Below, in pieces: positions 1-7,551 of a DNA stretch of 64,000 nt. The translations under genes were made by a program, and so were the position numbers. Under the pieces are notes generated by a model, which saw only the letters and a list, made by a program, of their open reading frames with translations, searched no databases and was not told where the DNA came from. This DNA comes from Edaphovirga cremea (GTDB taxonomy: Bacteria > Pseudomonadota > Gammaproteobacteria > Enterobacterales > Enterobacteriaceae), in contig NZ_QOVA01000002.1 in assembly GCF_003332275.1 (NCBI RefSeq), positions 310,001 to 374,000 on the forward strand, in the 5' to 3' direction. The first letter of the stretch is position 1. Each line of letters begins with the position of its first letter.

Positions 1-1
1 T

Positions 2-190
2 TTAGTTAAGTTGAACGCTCATGACTGCCTTTCGACCTAACTGTGAACGATATGAGTTTCCTTTAAAGTCAACTTCATCGCCAGTAAGTCTCTCAATAAC
101 CTCAATTGCGTCTGGGTCACCATGCCAGGCCATGCAATTTAAACAATCGCCTCTACAATCAAGATTGAGAGTTTCTGCTATTTTGCTCAT
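2..190 (-). CDS. Small hypothetical protein, cysteine-rich N-terminus
   Basis: A complete 62-residue reading frame with an ATG start and a TAA stop at the very edge of the window. Near the N-terminus there are three cysteines (LDCRGDCLNCMAWHGD) in a C-x3-C-x2-C arrangement followed by a histidine, which could bind a metal; no family was recognised. There is no signal peptide or membrane segment. It reads away from the helicase gene and is separated from it by a miniature inverted-repeat element. It could be a real small island gene or the edge of something larger; the start is uncertain because no convincing ribosome binding site was seen. Confidence 0.4.
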   Translation of the reverse strand: MSKIAETLNLDCRGDCLNCMAWHGDPDAIEVIERLTGDEVDFKGNSYRSQLGRKAVMSVQLN

Positions 191-316
191 TGGCTGACCG
201 CAGGTCAGGCAGTTGTTAGTTTCTACTGGTAGGACATCCTGTTTTTCAAATCAAATTGCTCAGTGTTACCTAACATACCACAATGTAAGGCCGCTCCGCT
301 CGAAGCCGTCATAGGG

Positions 317-505
317 CAGCTATGAGCGCAGGCTGTGTGAAAACGTTTTTGATCGCATAAGTTGCCAAAAAAAGAGCTGAAAACCGCGTCCCTACGTAAA
401 ATTTGACTCTACTAACCAGTCGTTCAACTTCAGATTTTGCGCAGCATTATGCACTTCAGTTTTTAGTCAGAGTTTTCACACAGCCTGAGCGAGGAGCAGA
501 CGCTC
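317..505. repeat. Target-site sequence interrupted by the left miniature element
   Basis: With the inserted element and one copy of its 6-bp duplication removed, the flanks read CAGCTA-TGAGCG-AGGAGCAGACGCTC (317-328 joined to 492-505). The reverse complement of the flanks of the other copy reads CCGCTA-TGTGCC-AGGAGCGGACGTTA. By eye 20 of these 26 positions agree, and the duplicated hexamer falls at the same place in both. The duplication TGAGCG is seen at 323-328 and again at 486-491. Confidence 0.6.
329..485 (-). mobile_element. 157-bp miniature inverted-repeat element, left copy
   Basis: Non-coding 157-bp element with 14-bp terminal inverted repeats (GGCTGTGTGAAAAC at one end, GTTTTCACACAGCC at the other). 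It is flanked by the perfect 6-bp direct repeat TGAGCG (323-328 and 486-491), the mark of a transposition event. Its reverse complement is identical over its full length to the element at 3742-3898. No transposase is encoded, so it would need an enzyme supplied in trans. Strand is given relative to the right copy, taken as plus. The parent insertion-sequence family was not identified. Confidence 0.85.
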
Positions 506-710
506 AGCGGATTTTCTAGGTTCTCTGACTCAGACCTAGCCCTGCAGACAACTTTGTATACAAAACTGTCGAATGCCAGGAAGTGGTACAATGCCATGCT
601 ATGCGTTAATGTAAGGTGTAGTAGGTCGCGAAACTGCATACGGCAACGCTTCCGAACCTCTAGTAAAAAGCAGTTTTTACGTTAGAAATTAGTCAGTCAG
701 CGAGGGGAAG

Positions 711-3677
711 ATGCCTAATTTTTTCAGGGATTCGAATGGTGCTCTGAATCTAGCCGCGCAAAAGTTAGTGCCCAACCAAGGCTTTCGTGCGGGTCAACTC
801 GGTGCCCTGCATGCTGCAATGGCGCATTACTCGGTCTATGCCGATCCGGCGATAATCTGCCTTCCTACTGGGTATGGTAAGACATCTGTAATGATGGCAC
901 TGCCGTTTCTGGTTCAGTCAAAACGAGTGCTCGTTGTTGAGCCGTCTAATGCGCTACGCAAGCAGGTATCATCGCACTTTGCGGAGCTTTCTACCCTAAA
1001 GCGTATTGGTGCTATTCCGGCGGATCTTGCTAACCCATCGGTGCTCCGACATGAAGGGAGACCTCAATCGGAGGAAGATTGGCAGTTCTTAGAGAGCCAC
1101 GATGTTGTGGTTTCGACGCCAAGTAGTTCATCACCAGCGGTTGCACTTGGCGCCTCGCCAGACTTGTTCGATTTGATCGTATTTGATGAAGCCCATCACG
1201 CTCCTGCGAATACATGGGCTGCGTACTTAGAGCACTACACGAAAGCTCGGTTCGTATTTCTGACCGCAACGCCCTTTCGCCGCGATGGCCAAGTAATTCC
1301 AGGGAAGTTGGTCTACCGCTACCCGGTAATGAAGGCCGTAGATGAAGGGGCGTTTCATCCCGTCGCTTTCCGAGCTGCGCCTATTCAAAACACGGTTGAT
1401 GATCATCACATTGACCAGGTTATTGCAGAGACGGCTGTAAAACAACTGCATCAGGACTTAGCTGCAGGGCATGATCATCGCCTCTTTGTGAGGGCAGCAA
1501 CGATCAATGCAGCCAGGGCTTTGGTTCCAATCTATCAAGCGCTTGGGGTCAACGTTGAAGCGGTGGATAGTAAGATCACGAAGCGTACCCAGGATCGCTG
1601 CGAGCAGCGTTTGGTCAGTGGGGAGCTGCAGGGGATCGTGTGTGTGGATATGTTCGGGGAGGGGTACGACTTTCCGAAACTGAAGGTGGCCGCATTACAC
1701 ACTCCACATCGTTCATTGGTACCGACAATTCAGTTCATTGGGCGTTTCGCAAGGGTGGATAAGGCAACCGGCCAGGCGACATTGATTGCGCCGCTCCCAA
1801 GAGTTCTGGAGGCGCCTAGCGCTCTTCTGAAGGAGGGGGTAGATCTTGCGAGTATGATAGATGCTGCAGCTCAAGCAGAGATGGCAGGCGATGCTGCTGA
1901 GTTAGAAATGGTTGAGCGGCTCAGACTGCGGCGAGTTGCTGAGTCAAACTACGATGCAGTGTCCCCTTTAGCAATTGAGCTCTATGCGCACGTCTGCGTG
2001 TTCCGTTGCTCCACACCTCCAATCTTCACTCAGATAAAAGAAACCCTGGGGCGTGACCTGCGTGTAGTGAAGCAATGGGCGTCAGATGATGGAGCCCTGA
2101 CGCTAATCCTGACCTCCGACGAAAATCCACCAAATTTCGCCACATCCGATGTGCTTGTGAACATTCGGCATGATGCTTTTCTGCTCTTATACTTTGCGGA
2201 CTCCCAACTTTGCTATATCGGCTCTACCCGAAGAACAGAAAAGATCTACTTGGGACTGATGGACATGGTTTGCCCTCAGAGTTATCGGTCATTGAGCTAC
2301 GAGGAAACCAGCCGCGCGAGAGCAGGTTTGGAGAGTGTCAGATTCTTCAATGTCGGACTAAAAAATACGACATTCAACTCACAAAGCGAAACATATCGAA
2401 CGTTAACAGGGCCGGCAGCGGAACGTGCGGTAACGGCTGGTGATAGCCGGGCATACGCTCAAGGGCACTTCTTTGGAAGCGGATCGAGCGGCGGAGAAAA
2501 AGAGACCATCGGAGCTAGCAGTAGCTCGCGTATTTGGAGTAATCAGCGCCTCTCTATAGCAGAATTTTACCAGTGGGTCGCTCGATTAGATGGTCGACTC
2601 GCTGGCAATGCTCCCTTCTCTGAAACACGCCTCGATGTTATTCGATCGGCTACGACGTTGCAGAGGCTACCAGACCTAGTGATTGCAGGGACCTGGCCCA
2701 GAGCAGGATTCAAGACAAATCCGAGGATTAGGATTCGTCGCCCTGAGGATCAACGCCCGCTCTATAGCCGCCTCACTGAATGGGACCTGGCAGACTTTGA
2801 CTGCAGACCTTCAGAAGCCCAATTGCTCTTCAGCATTCACTCAGAGGAAGCGAGTGCCAATATGCGATTTTCGCCTCAGGGGCGAATGGTGGCATTGCTC
2901 GATCAGAATGCGGTTTTGGAGATCGAATCAGCTAGCGATCTATGGATGCCGTTAGCTGACTGGTTGAGTGAACACCCGCCGATGTTCTATGCCTCCGATA
3001 AATCTACCTTTGAAGGGCTGAATTTAATGCTTGCGCCGCAGTTACAGGCAGTTTCGCTCACAAAAGACGATACGCAGATCATTGGTTGGGACGAATGCGA
3101 AATCAGGGTCGAGTTTGTCATCGACAACGACACTGCAAAAGTACGGGAACAGCGCGCAAAGCTACAGGGTAAAAGGACTGTACAGGAACACCTCGAACAG
3201 TACCTGCTTGGCCTCCCTAACGTAGTCGCATTGTTTTACGACCACCGTTCTGGGGAGGCAGCCGACTACATTGCGGTGACCGTGGAGGCCAATGGCGACG
3301 TGGACATCGCGTTATACCACTGTAAAGGAGCTGGTGGCGCTCCCAGCGGAGGGCGAGTGGATGATGTGTACGAAGTCGCTGGCCAGCTAGTGAAGTCCGT
3401 TTTCTATTGCGATGTATCTGTACTCCTTGCGCATATGGCGGATCGAATGAGTCAACGTTTTAAGTCACCCTCTAGGTTTGTCGTGGGTGATCTGCAGACA
3501 CTCAAGGATAGACTTGACGCCACTCGTGCAACTCAACTTGGTTTCACTGTAGTGGGAGTGCAGCCAGGGATAAGCAATGCTGAAATCGATGCTCATCTCG
3601 CAGATCTAATGTCATTCGGAATCTCTTACGCCATGCAAGGTGGTGCAACAAGAGCCTATTGGTTAGTGAGTAAGTAG
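711..3677 (+). CDS. SF2 (DEAH-type) helicase-like protein with large C-terminal extension
   Basis: 988 residues. The N-terminal third is a recognisable SF2 helicase/translocase core: Walker A LPTGYGKTS (about 51-59), DEAH box VFDEAHH (about 158-163), motif III LTATPFRRDG (about 184-192) and motif VI QFIGRFARVD (about 341-350). These predict ATP-dependent translocation on nucleic acid. The remaining 600 residues are unlike a plain helicase. Near 852-872 an Asp is followed by a predicted strand ending YHCKG, and then a GRVDDVYEVAGQ stretch; this is reminiscent of a PD-(D/E)xK-type nuclease fold with an altered active site, which is inference. The start is supported by GAGGGG just upstream of the ATG. 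It lies alone between two inverted miniature elements. A defence or DNA-processing role is plausible but unproven. Confidence 0.8.
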   Translation: MPNFFRDSNGALNLAAQKLVPNQGFRAGQLGALHAAMAHYSVYADPAIICLPTGYGKTSVMMALPFLVQSKRVLVVEPSNALRKQVSSHFAELSTLKRIGAIPADLANPSVLRHEGRPQSEEDWQFLESHDVVVSTPSSSSPAVALGASPDLFDLIVFDEAHHAPANTWAAYLEHYTKARFVFLTATPFRRDGQVIPGKLVYRYPVMKAVDEGAFHPVAFRAAPIQNTVDDHHIDQVIAETAVKQLHQDLAAGHDHRLFVRAATINAARALVPIYQALGVNVEAVDSKITKRTQDRCEQRLVSGELQGIVCVDMFGEGYDFPKLKVAALHTPHRSLVPTIQFIGRFARVDKATGQATLIAPLPRVLEAPSALLKEGVDLASMIDAAAQAEMAGDAAELEMVERLRLRRVAESNYDAVSPLAIELYAHVCVFRCSTPPIFTQIKETLGRDLRVVKQWASDDGALTLILTSDENPPNFATSDVLVNIRHDAFLLLYFADSQLCYIGSTRRTEKIYLGLMDMVCPQSYRSLSYEETSRARAGLESVRFFNVGLKNTTFNSQSETYRTLTGPAAERAVTAGDSRAYAQGHFFGSGSSGGEKETIGASSSSRIWSNQRLSIAEFYQWVARLDGRLAGNAPFSETRLDVIRSATTLQRLPDLVIAGTWPRAGFKTNPRIRIRRPEDQRPLYSRLTEWDLADFDCRPSEAQLLFSIHSEEASANMRFSPQGRMVALLDQNAVLEIESASDLWMPLADWLSEHPPMFYASDKSTFEGLNLMLAPQLQAVSLTKDDTQIIGWDECEIRVEFVIDNDTAKVREQRAKLQGKRTVQEHLEQYLLGLPNVVALFYDHRSGEAADYIAVTVEANGDVDIALYHCKGAGGAPSGGRVDDVYEVAGQLVKSVFYCDVSVLLAHMADRMSQRFKSPSRFVVGDLQTLKDRLDATRATQLGFTVVGVQPGISNAEIDAHLADLMSFGISYAMQGGATRAYWLVSK

Positions 3678-3721
3678 TTATCTTCGTCAAAGCGGAAAAG
3701 GGGACAGATTATTTTTTGGCT

Positions 3722-3910
3722 TAACGTCCGCTCCTGGCACAGGCTGTGTGAAAACTCTGACTAAAAACTGAAGTGCATAATGCTGCGCAAAATCTGAAGT
3801 TGAACGACTGGTTAGTAGAGTCAAATTTTACGTAGGGACGCGGTTTTCAGCTCTTTTTTTGGCAACTTATGCGATCAAAAACGTTTTCACACAGCCTGGG
3901 CACATAGCGG
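3722..3910. repeat. Target-site sequence interrupted by the right miniature element
   Basis: The duplicated hexamer GGCACA occurs at 3736-3741 and 3899-3904. Rejoined, the site reads TAACGTCCGCTCCT-GGCACA-TAGCGG, which contains the short palindromic arms CCGCT and AGCGG. It is the inverted, diverged counterpart of the site at 317-505. Just upstream (3696-3717) lies AAAAGGGGACAGATTATTTT, a string recalling motifs common in intergenic repeats of proteobacteria; no significance is assigned to it here. Confidence 0.55.
3742..3898 (+). mobile_element. 157-bp miniature inverted-repeat element, right copy
   Basis: Identical over 157 of 157 bases to the reverse complement of the element at 329-485, with the same GGCTGTGTGAAAAC terminal inverted repeats. 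It is bracketed by its own different 6-bp duplication GGCACA (3736-3741 and 3899-3904). The two copies therefore transposed independently, and neither the outer flanks nor the inner flanks of the pair match each other as a composite transposon would predict. No ORF of note is inside. Confidence 0.85.
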
Positions 3911-3974
3911 AAGTCCGTACTACACGAAATAATCATGCTGATCAAAATAATTTCAGATAGATATTATCTCAGTG

Positions 3975-4013
3975 AATCCCCCGCATCCTGACAGGATAGC
4001 GGGGATTTTTGTT
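3975..4013 (+). terminator. Hairpin with T-run just upstream of the GTPase gene
   Basis: AATCCCCCGCATCC pairs with GGATAGCGGGGATT and is followed by TTTTTG. It resembles a rho-independent terminator pointing into the GTPase gene, whose ATG is only about 20 bases downstream. It may end transcription coming from the helicase side or act as a leader attenuator. Confidence 0.5.
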
Positions 4014-4033
4014 TTTCACACTGAGATCTCCAT

Positions 4034-4909
4034 ATGCAAAAAACTGAAGGCCTCAAGGCCATTGAGAAGCCACTCGCCTCTCTGCCCCACACCATCCGCA
4101 ACCATATTCTTGAACGTCTTCGCAGTCTTACACAATACGAGCCGGTAATCGGCATTATGGGTAAAACTGGTGCTGGTAAAAGTAGTCTCTGCAATGCCCT
4201 TTTCCAGGGGGAGGTTACGCCGGTCAGTGATGTTGAGGCTTGCACTCGTGATGCGCTGCGTTTCCGACTGCAATGCAGCAATCACAGCATCATGCTGGTT
4301 GATTTGCCTGGGGTTGGCGAAAGTGAACAACGGGACAGCGAATATGAATCTCTGTACCGCCGTATTCTCCCTGAGCTGGATTTAATCCTGTGGGTTATCA
4401 AAGCCGATGATCGTGCTTTCTCCATCGATGAACGTTTCTACCGGCGTGTGATGACTGACTACCAACAGCGGGTACTGTTTGTCGTTAACCAGGCTGACAA
4501 AATCGAACCCAGCCATGAATGGTATGTCACCGGCAATGCGCCATCACAGCACCAGTTGGTGAATATTGAGGCCAAGCTGGACTCCATTCGCCAACTGTTT
4601 TCACCGAACCATCCGGTGTGCGCCGTTTCAACAAGGACAGAATGGAATCTACCGTCAATGGTCGAAACCATGATGCGTTGCCTGCCTGACCGTGCCACCA
4701 GCCCTCTGGCGACGCAATTGCACGGGAGGTTATGCAGTGAACCGGTAAAAAAGCAGGCGCGTGAGGGCTTTGGCGATGCGGTGGGAGAGGTGTTTGATTC
4801 TGCTGAAGCGGCATCATTTATTCCCGCGCCACTAAAAGCGGTCATTCGTACCGTCCGCGAGGCCGTGGTATCCGTTGCCCGTGCCGTTTGGGACTGGATT
4901 TTCTTCTGA
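4034..4909 (+). CDS. YfjP/YeeP-type GTPase
   Basis: 291 residues. A Ras-like G domain (MMR_HSR1 type) is evident: G1 GKTGAGKSS (43-51), G3 DLPGVG (90-95) and G4 NQADK (152-156). The C-terminal part contains a hydrophobic/amphipathic segment ending in AVWDWIFF that could contact a membrane. This is the first gene of the CP4-57/CP4-44-type module in E. coli (yfjP, yeeP), and here too it heads the set followed by a WYL regulator, ArdB, RadC and the Cbt toxin system. The cellular role of the family is unknown. The start is the ATG in CATATGC; its ribosome binding site is weak. Confidence 0.85.
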   Translation: MQKTEGLKAIEKPLASLPHTIRNHILERLRSLTQYEPVIGIMGKTGAGKSSLCNALFQGEVTPVSDVEACTRDALRFRLQCSNHSIMLVDLPGVGESEQRDSEYESLYRRILPELDLILWVIKADDRAFSIDERFYRRVMTDYQQRVLFVVNQADKIEPSHEWYVTGNAPSQHQLVNIEAKLDSIRQLFSPNHPVCAVSTRTEWNLPSMVETMMRCLPDRATSPLATQLHGRLCSEPVKKQAREGFGDAVGEVFDSAEAASFIPAPLKAVIRTVREAVVSVARAVWDWIFF

Positions 4910-5121
4910 GCTGGGGCACCTGCCGTTATCTTCGGGACATACCCTGTCCGTTATGACGTTTTATAAGCTATCGAATTTGGTATGTTTTCTCTCTAAGCCC
5001 CGTCACAGTTGATTTCGGCAACAGTAAAAAATACGTCTTCTTGTGTCCATTCCCTGTCCCTGCCCCTCGTTAAAATAACTGTTTTATTTTCAGCTAATTA
5101 TCTCACTGGAGAACCTGTCTC

Positions 5122-5823
5122 ATGACTCAGGCTGAACGCCGTCATGACCGGCTTGCCGTCAGGCTGTCGTTAATTATCAGCCGTCTGGTGGCGGGCGAAA
5201 CGCTGGATTTGCGAACGTTGGCAACCGAATTTGGTGTGTCGGTCCGCACCTTGCGCCGGGACTTTCGGGAACGCCTGATATATCTGGATCTAGAGTATCG
5301 CAAGGGTCAGTGTCGCTTGCTGTCCGGCGGCCGCCAGAGAGAGCTGGCTGTGATGACATTTGCCCGCCAGTCGGGCGTTGAAGCACTGTTTCCTAGTATG
5401 GATAACCATCTGGTCGCTTCACTGTTGAGCGGTCCTGGTGAGTCTCCCTGCCTTATCTGGCAGGGAGTGGCCCAAGTGTCATCCCCAGACTTGGTCGTGT
5501 TCACGCGACTGGTGAGCGCGGTATCGGAACACCGGAAGGTGACGCTACTGGGAAGCGGTTGTCGCTGCACAGACCTTGCTCCCTATCGCTTGGTTCTGCG
5601 TGAGGGAGAATGGTATCTGACGGGTGAGCATCAGGCCCGGATTGCCGTTTTTCCTCTGACCGATATTCGGGCGGTCACGCTCCACAACGGCAGCTTCGCT
5701 CCAGATATAGCGATGCGTGACATCCTCTCTCACCCGGATTTTCTTCAGGCTTTACCCCACTTTCGCTTTTTCCATTCATTGCTTGTCGCAACTGACGACG
5801 GGCTTATACCTCAGAAGGAATAA
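5122..5823 (+). CDS. WYL-domain transcriptional regulator (YfjR-like)
   Basis: 233 residues. The N-terminal third holds a DeoR/HTH-11-type winged helix (TLATEFGVSVRTLRRDF around residues 33-49). The C-terminal half has the WYL-type signature APYRLVLREGEWYLTG. Such proteins usually bind DNA as dimers and sense a small molecule or nucleic acid through the WYL domain; several control defence islands or prophage genes. It corresponds in position to yfjR of CP4-57, next to the GTPase gene. The next gene follows after 5 bases, so the two are probably co-transcribed. It is the best candidate for a regulator of this island. Confidence 0.8.
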   Translation: MTQAERRHDRLAVRLSLIISRLVAGETLDLRTLATEFGVSVRTLRRDFRERLIYLDLEYRKGQCRLLSGGRQRELAVMTFARQSGVEALFPSMDNHLVASLLSGPGESPCLIWQGVAQVSSPDLVVFTRLVSAVSEHRKVTLLGSGCRCTDLAPYRLVLREGEWYLTGEHQARIAVFPLTDIRAVTLHNGSFAPDIAMRDILSHPDFLQALPHFRFFHSLLVATDDGLIPQKE

Positions 5824-5828
5824 TCACG

Positions 5829-6476
5829 ATGAAATTGCTTACCACTACAGTGCTGGCCGCTAGTTTTTGCCTTGGTGCTGTTTTTCCGGCTGACGCTGGA
5901 AACACCGTCGGCACAGTCAAAGCCTGGCAATACATGCAGGCTGATGGTTGGAAATCCGCCGATGGCATGGATGACAATAAGCTGCATAACATGCTCTATC
6001 AAGCCAGCGTGATTGATAACTACCCGTGGACGAAACAGTTTCTGCTACGTGTCCGTGGCGGCGGTGCCATTTTCCTGGCCGACAAGAAAACCCACACCAT
6101 TCGCCAACTAAAACTGAATCCTGTCGGTGAAACCTACAACGATATTGAAACGGTTTATCAGGGAGAAGATAAAGGTGAAGGGTGCTATTTTGCCATTATT
6201 GATAGCCAGTCCTCTGTACGGGATAAGGCTATTGATGACCTTATTTACCCCACATGGCCAGCAGTTCACGATACTGATGATGTTCTTAAGGCTAAAATTG
6301 CAAACGTCAGACAGCAAATAGCCGCGAAAGTCGTCATGGTCATGCCGGATAACTGTGTGAATAAACAGCAACAGGCCTCCCTGGCCGCTAAACGCTCAGA
6401 AAAGGACCGAAAGCTCCAGGAGTGGGTGGCACAGCAAAGCCTCGCTGAATTGTGTCGTCGGACGGGCAACTGCTGA
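5829..6476 (+). CDS. Exported protein of unknown function
   Basis: 215 residues starting with a clear Sec signal peptide (MKLLTTTVLAASFCLGAVFPADA, split here as MKLLTTTVLAAS then FCLGAVFPADA), so the mature protein is probably periplasmic. Five cysteines remain after the signal (GCYFAI, DNCVN, LCRRTGNC), compatible with disulfides. There is a charged, coiled-coil-like stretch near the C-terminus (about 180-200, NKQQQASLAAKRSEKDRKLQ). No family was recognised. It lies 5 bases behind the WYL regulator, and its position corresponds to the exported proteins of unknown role (yfjS/yfjT) in E. coli CP4-57. Confidence 0.65.
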   Translation: MKLLTTTVLAASFCLGAVFPADAGNTVGTVKAWQYMQADGWKSADGMDDNKLHNMLYQASVIDNYPWTKQFLLRVRGGGAIFLADKKTHTIRQLKLNPVGETYNDIETVYQGEDKGEGCYFAIIDSQSSVRDKAIDDLIYPTWPAVHDTDDVLKAKIANVRQQIAAKVVMVMPDNCVNKQQQASLAAKRSEKDRKLQEWVAQQSLAELCRRTGNC

Positions 6477-6848
6477 GACAGTACCCGAAAGAAGAGTAAA
6501 TATACCAGTAACGTCTTCGGACCGGGCTTCAGATAGCTATCCCACTGAGTAATTTCTCCGGGCGACACCGGGGTTTCACAGATAAGGAAAATCATGTTTT
6601 CGCAAAGCCGGGGTGGATACTGCGGCTTTTGGCAAGCTGGCCTGGCTGGTCCCATTTTATCTGTGGCGGCGGGCTAAAACGCTTGGGCAGAAACCCACGT
6701 ATTTCTGGGTCTGGTTGGTGATGTTGGTACTGATCATTCTGACCTGATGTTAATTAACGTCTGAAAAGAATATATCAGAGGATACATGGATTTATTACAA
6801 ATAATGCAGATTGCAAAAAATTCAATTTACTGATTTAAGGACAGAATT
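6477..6848 (+). other. 372-bp gap with only a possible short membrane ORF
   Basis: No full-size gene is visible between the two exported-protein genes. One short reading frame (see 6613-6747) has membrane-protein character. A second frame beginning ATG at 6594, behind AAGGAAAATC, closes after 27 codons. The last 100 bases are AT-rich and probably contain the promoter of the next gene. Confidence 0.4.
6613..6747 (+). CDS. Possible 44-residue membrane peptide or gene remnant
   Basis: A GTG-initiated frame of 44 codons ending in a hydrophobic helix (FWVWLVMLVLIILT) and preceded by a basic stretch (WRRAKTLGQK). The frame has no good ribosome binding site of its own. A nearby ATG at 6594 with AAGGA upstream is in a different frame, which would fit a frameshifted small membrane protein gene. 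It is too short to appear in ordinary gene calls. Confidence 0.25.
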   Translation: MDTAAFGKLAWLVPFYLWRRAKTLGQKPTYFWVWLVMLVLIILT

Positions 6849-7316
6849 ATGCGTCTACCTCACGCAGTGTTGATGGTGTCAACTCTGGTGTCAGCAACAA
6901 CCGCTCAGGCCATACCGAATATGTGGACCAGTGGCTTCGGTCAGGGCGTAACAGAATACCTGATTACGAGTCCGGAAAATGTCGTTTTTAACCTTAACTG
7001 CACCATGAACCCGGATGAGCAGAATATCTTGCAACACCGCGTGCTCATTGACCTGCCTGACAGCACTGGCGCAGATTCACGCGATGACAAAACAGCAATA
7101 ACGGTTGTGACCGATGATCAGCAGTTCCCTTTACCCTCCTCGCTGGGCTGGCGAAATGGGGATAATGCCTGGATCCAGTTTATTGACGCACTGGAGCATG
7201 CCGCAACGTTCGATGTTTATGTTAATGACAAAAAAGTCGGAAGCTTCAGCCCCGGCCTTAAAAATACGAAAAAAGTGCTGGATGACCTTAGCGATTGCAG
7301 GAATACCGCTGGTTAA
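6849..7316 (+). CDS. Small exported protein (YfjT-like position)
   Basis: 155 residues with a Sec signal peptide ending TTAQA at about residue 21. The mature chain has two cysteines (NLNCTMN and LSDCRN), which could pair. The rest looks like a small beta-rich periplasmic domain. The start follows TAAGGACAGAATT, a usable ribosome binding site. It occupies the place of yfjT, a periplasmic protein of unknown role in CP4-57. Two terminator-like hairpins follow, separating it from the antirestriction gene. Function is unknown. Confidence 0.6.
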   Translation: MRLPHAVLMVSTLVSATTAQAIPNMWTSGFGQGVTEYLITSPENVVFNLNCTMNPDEQNILQHRVLIDLPDSTGADSRDDKTAITVVTDDQQFPLPSSLGWRNGDNAWIQFIDALEHAATFDVYVNDKKVGSFSPGLKNTKKVLDDLSDCRNTAG

Positions 7317-7350
7317 CTTTCTTCATCAGCAGCCAATCGATCATCTTACG

Positions 7351-7388
7351 GGCCATGCCTCCTTCGGGAAGCATGGCCTTTCGTTTTT
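7351..7388 (+). terminator. Rho-independent terminator after exported-protein gene
   Basis: GGCCATGC pairs with GCATGGCC around a TCC-TTCG-GGA loop and is followed by TTTCGTTTTT. Confidence 0.75.
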
Positions 7389-7485
7389 AATCTCCGAATA
7401 AGGACTTTGTAGTGTTACGCCAGCCAGACCTCGCGTGAGCCGTCACCATAAGCGCTCACTGACTTTTATTACCTCCCTCCAACGT

Positions 7486-7520
7486 ACAGGCCCCTCGGTT
7501 TTTCCGGTGGGGCCTGTTTT
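7486..7520 (+). terminator. Second hairpin upstream of ardB-like gene
   Basis: ACAGGCCCC pairs with GGGGCCTGT and is followed by TTTGTTATTT. It lies 32 bases before the next start codon, so it may act as a leader terminator or be the end of an upstream transcript. Confidence 0.6.
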
Positions 7521-7551
7521 GTTATTTATTTCATTCAGAAGGATATTTTTC

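Noticed and set aside
3696-3717. GGGGACAGATTATTTT string after the helicase as a mobile element end
   Set aside because: It recalls a motif seen in intergenic repeats, but there is no partner end, duplication or transposase nearby.
329-3898. A composite transposon formed by the two miniature elements
   Set aside because: The outer flanks do not share a target duplication; each element instead has its own, which points to two independent insertions.
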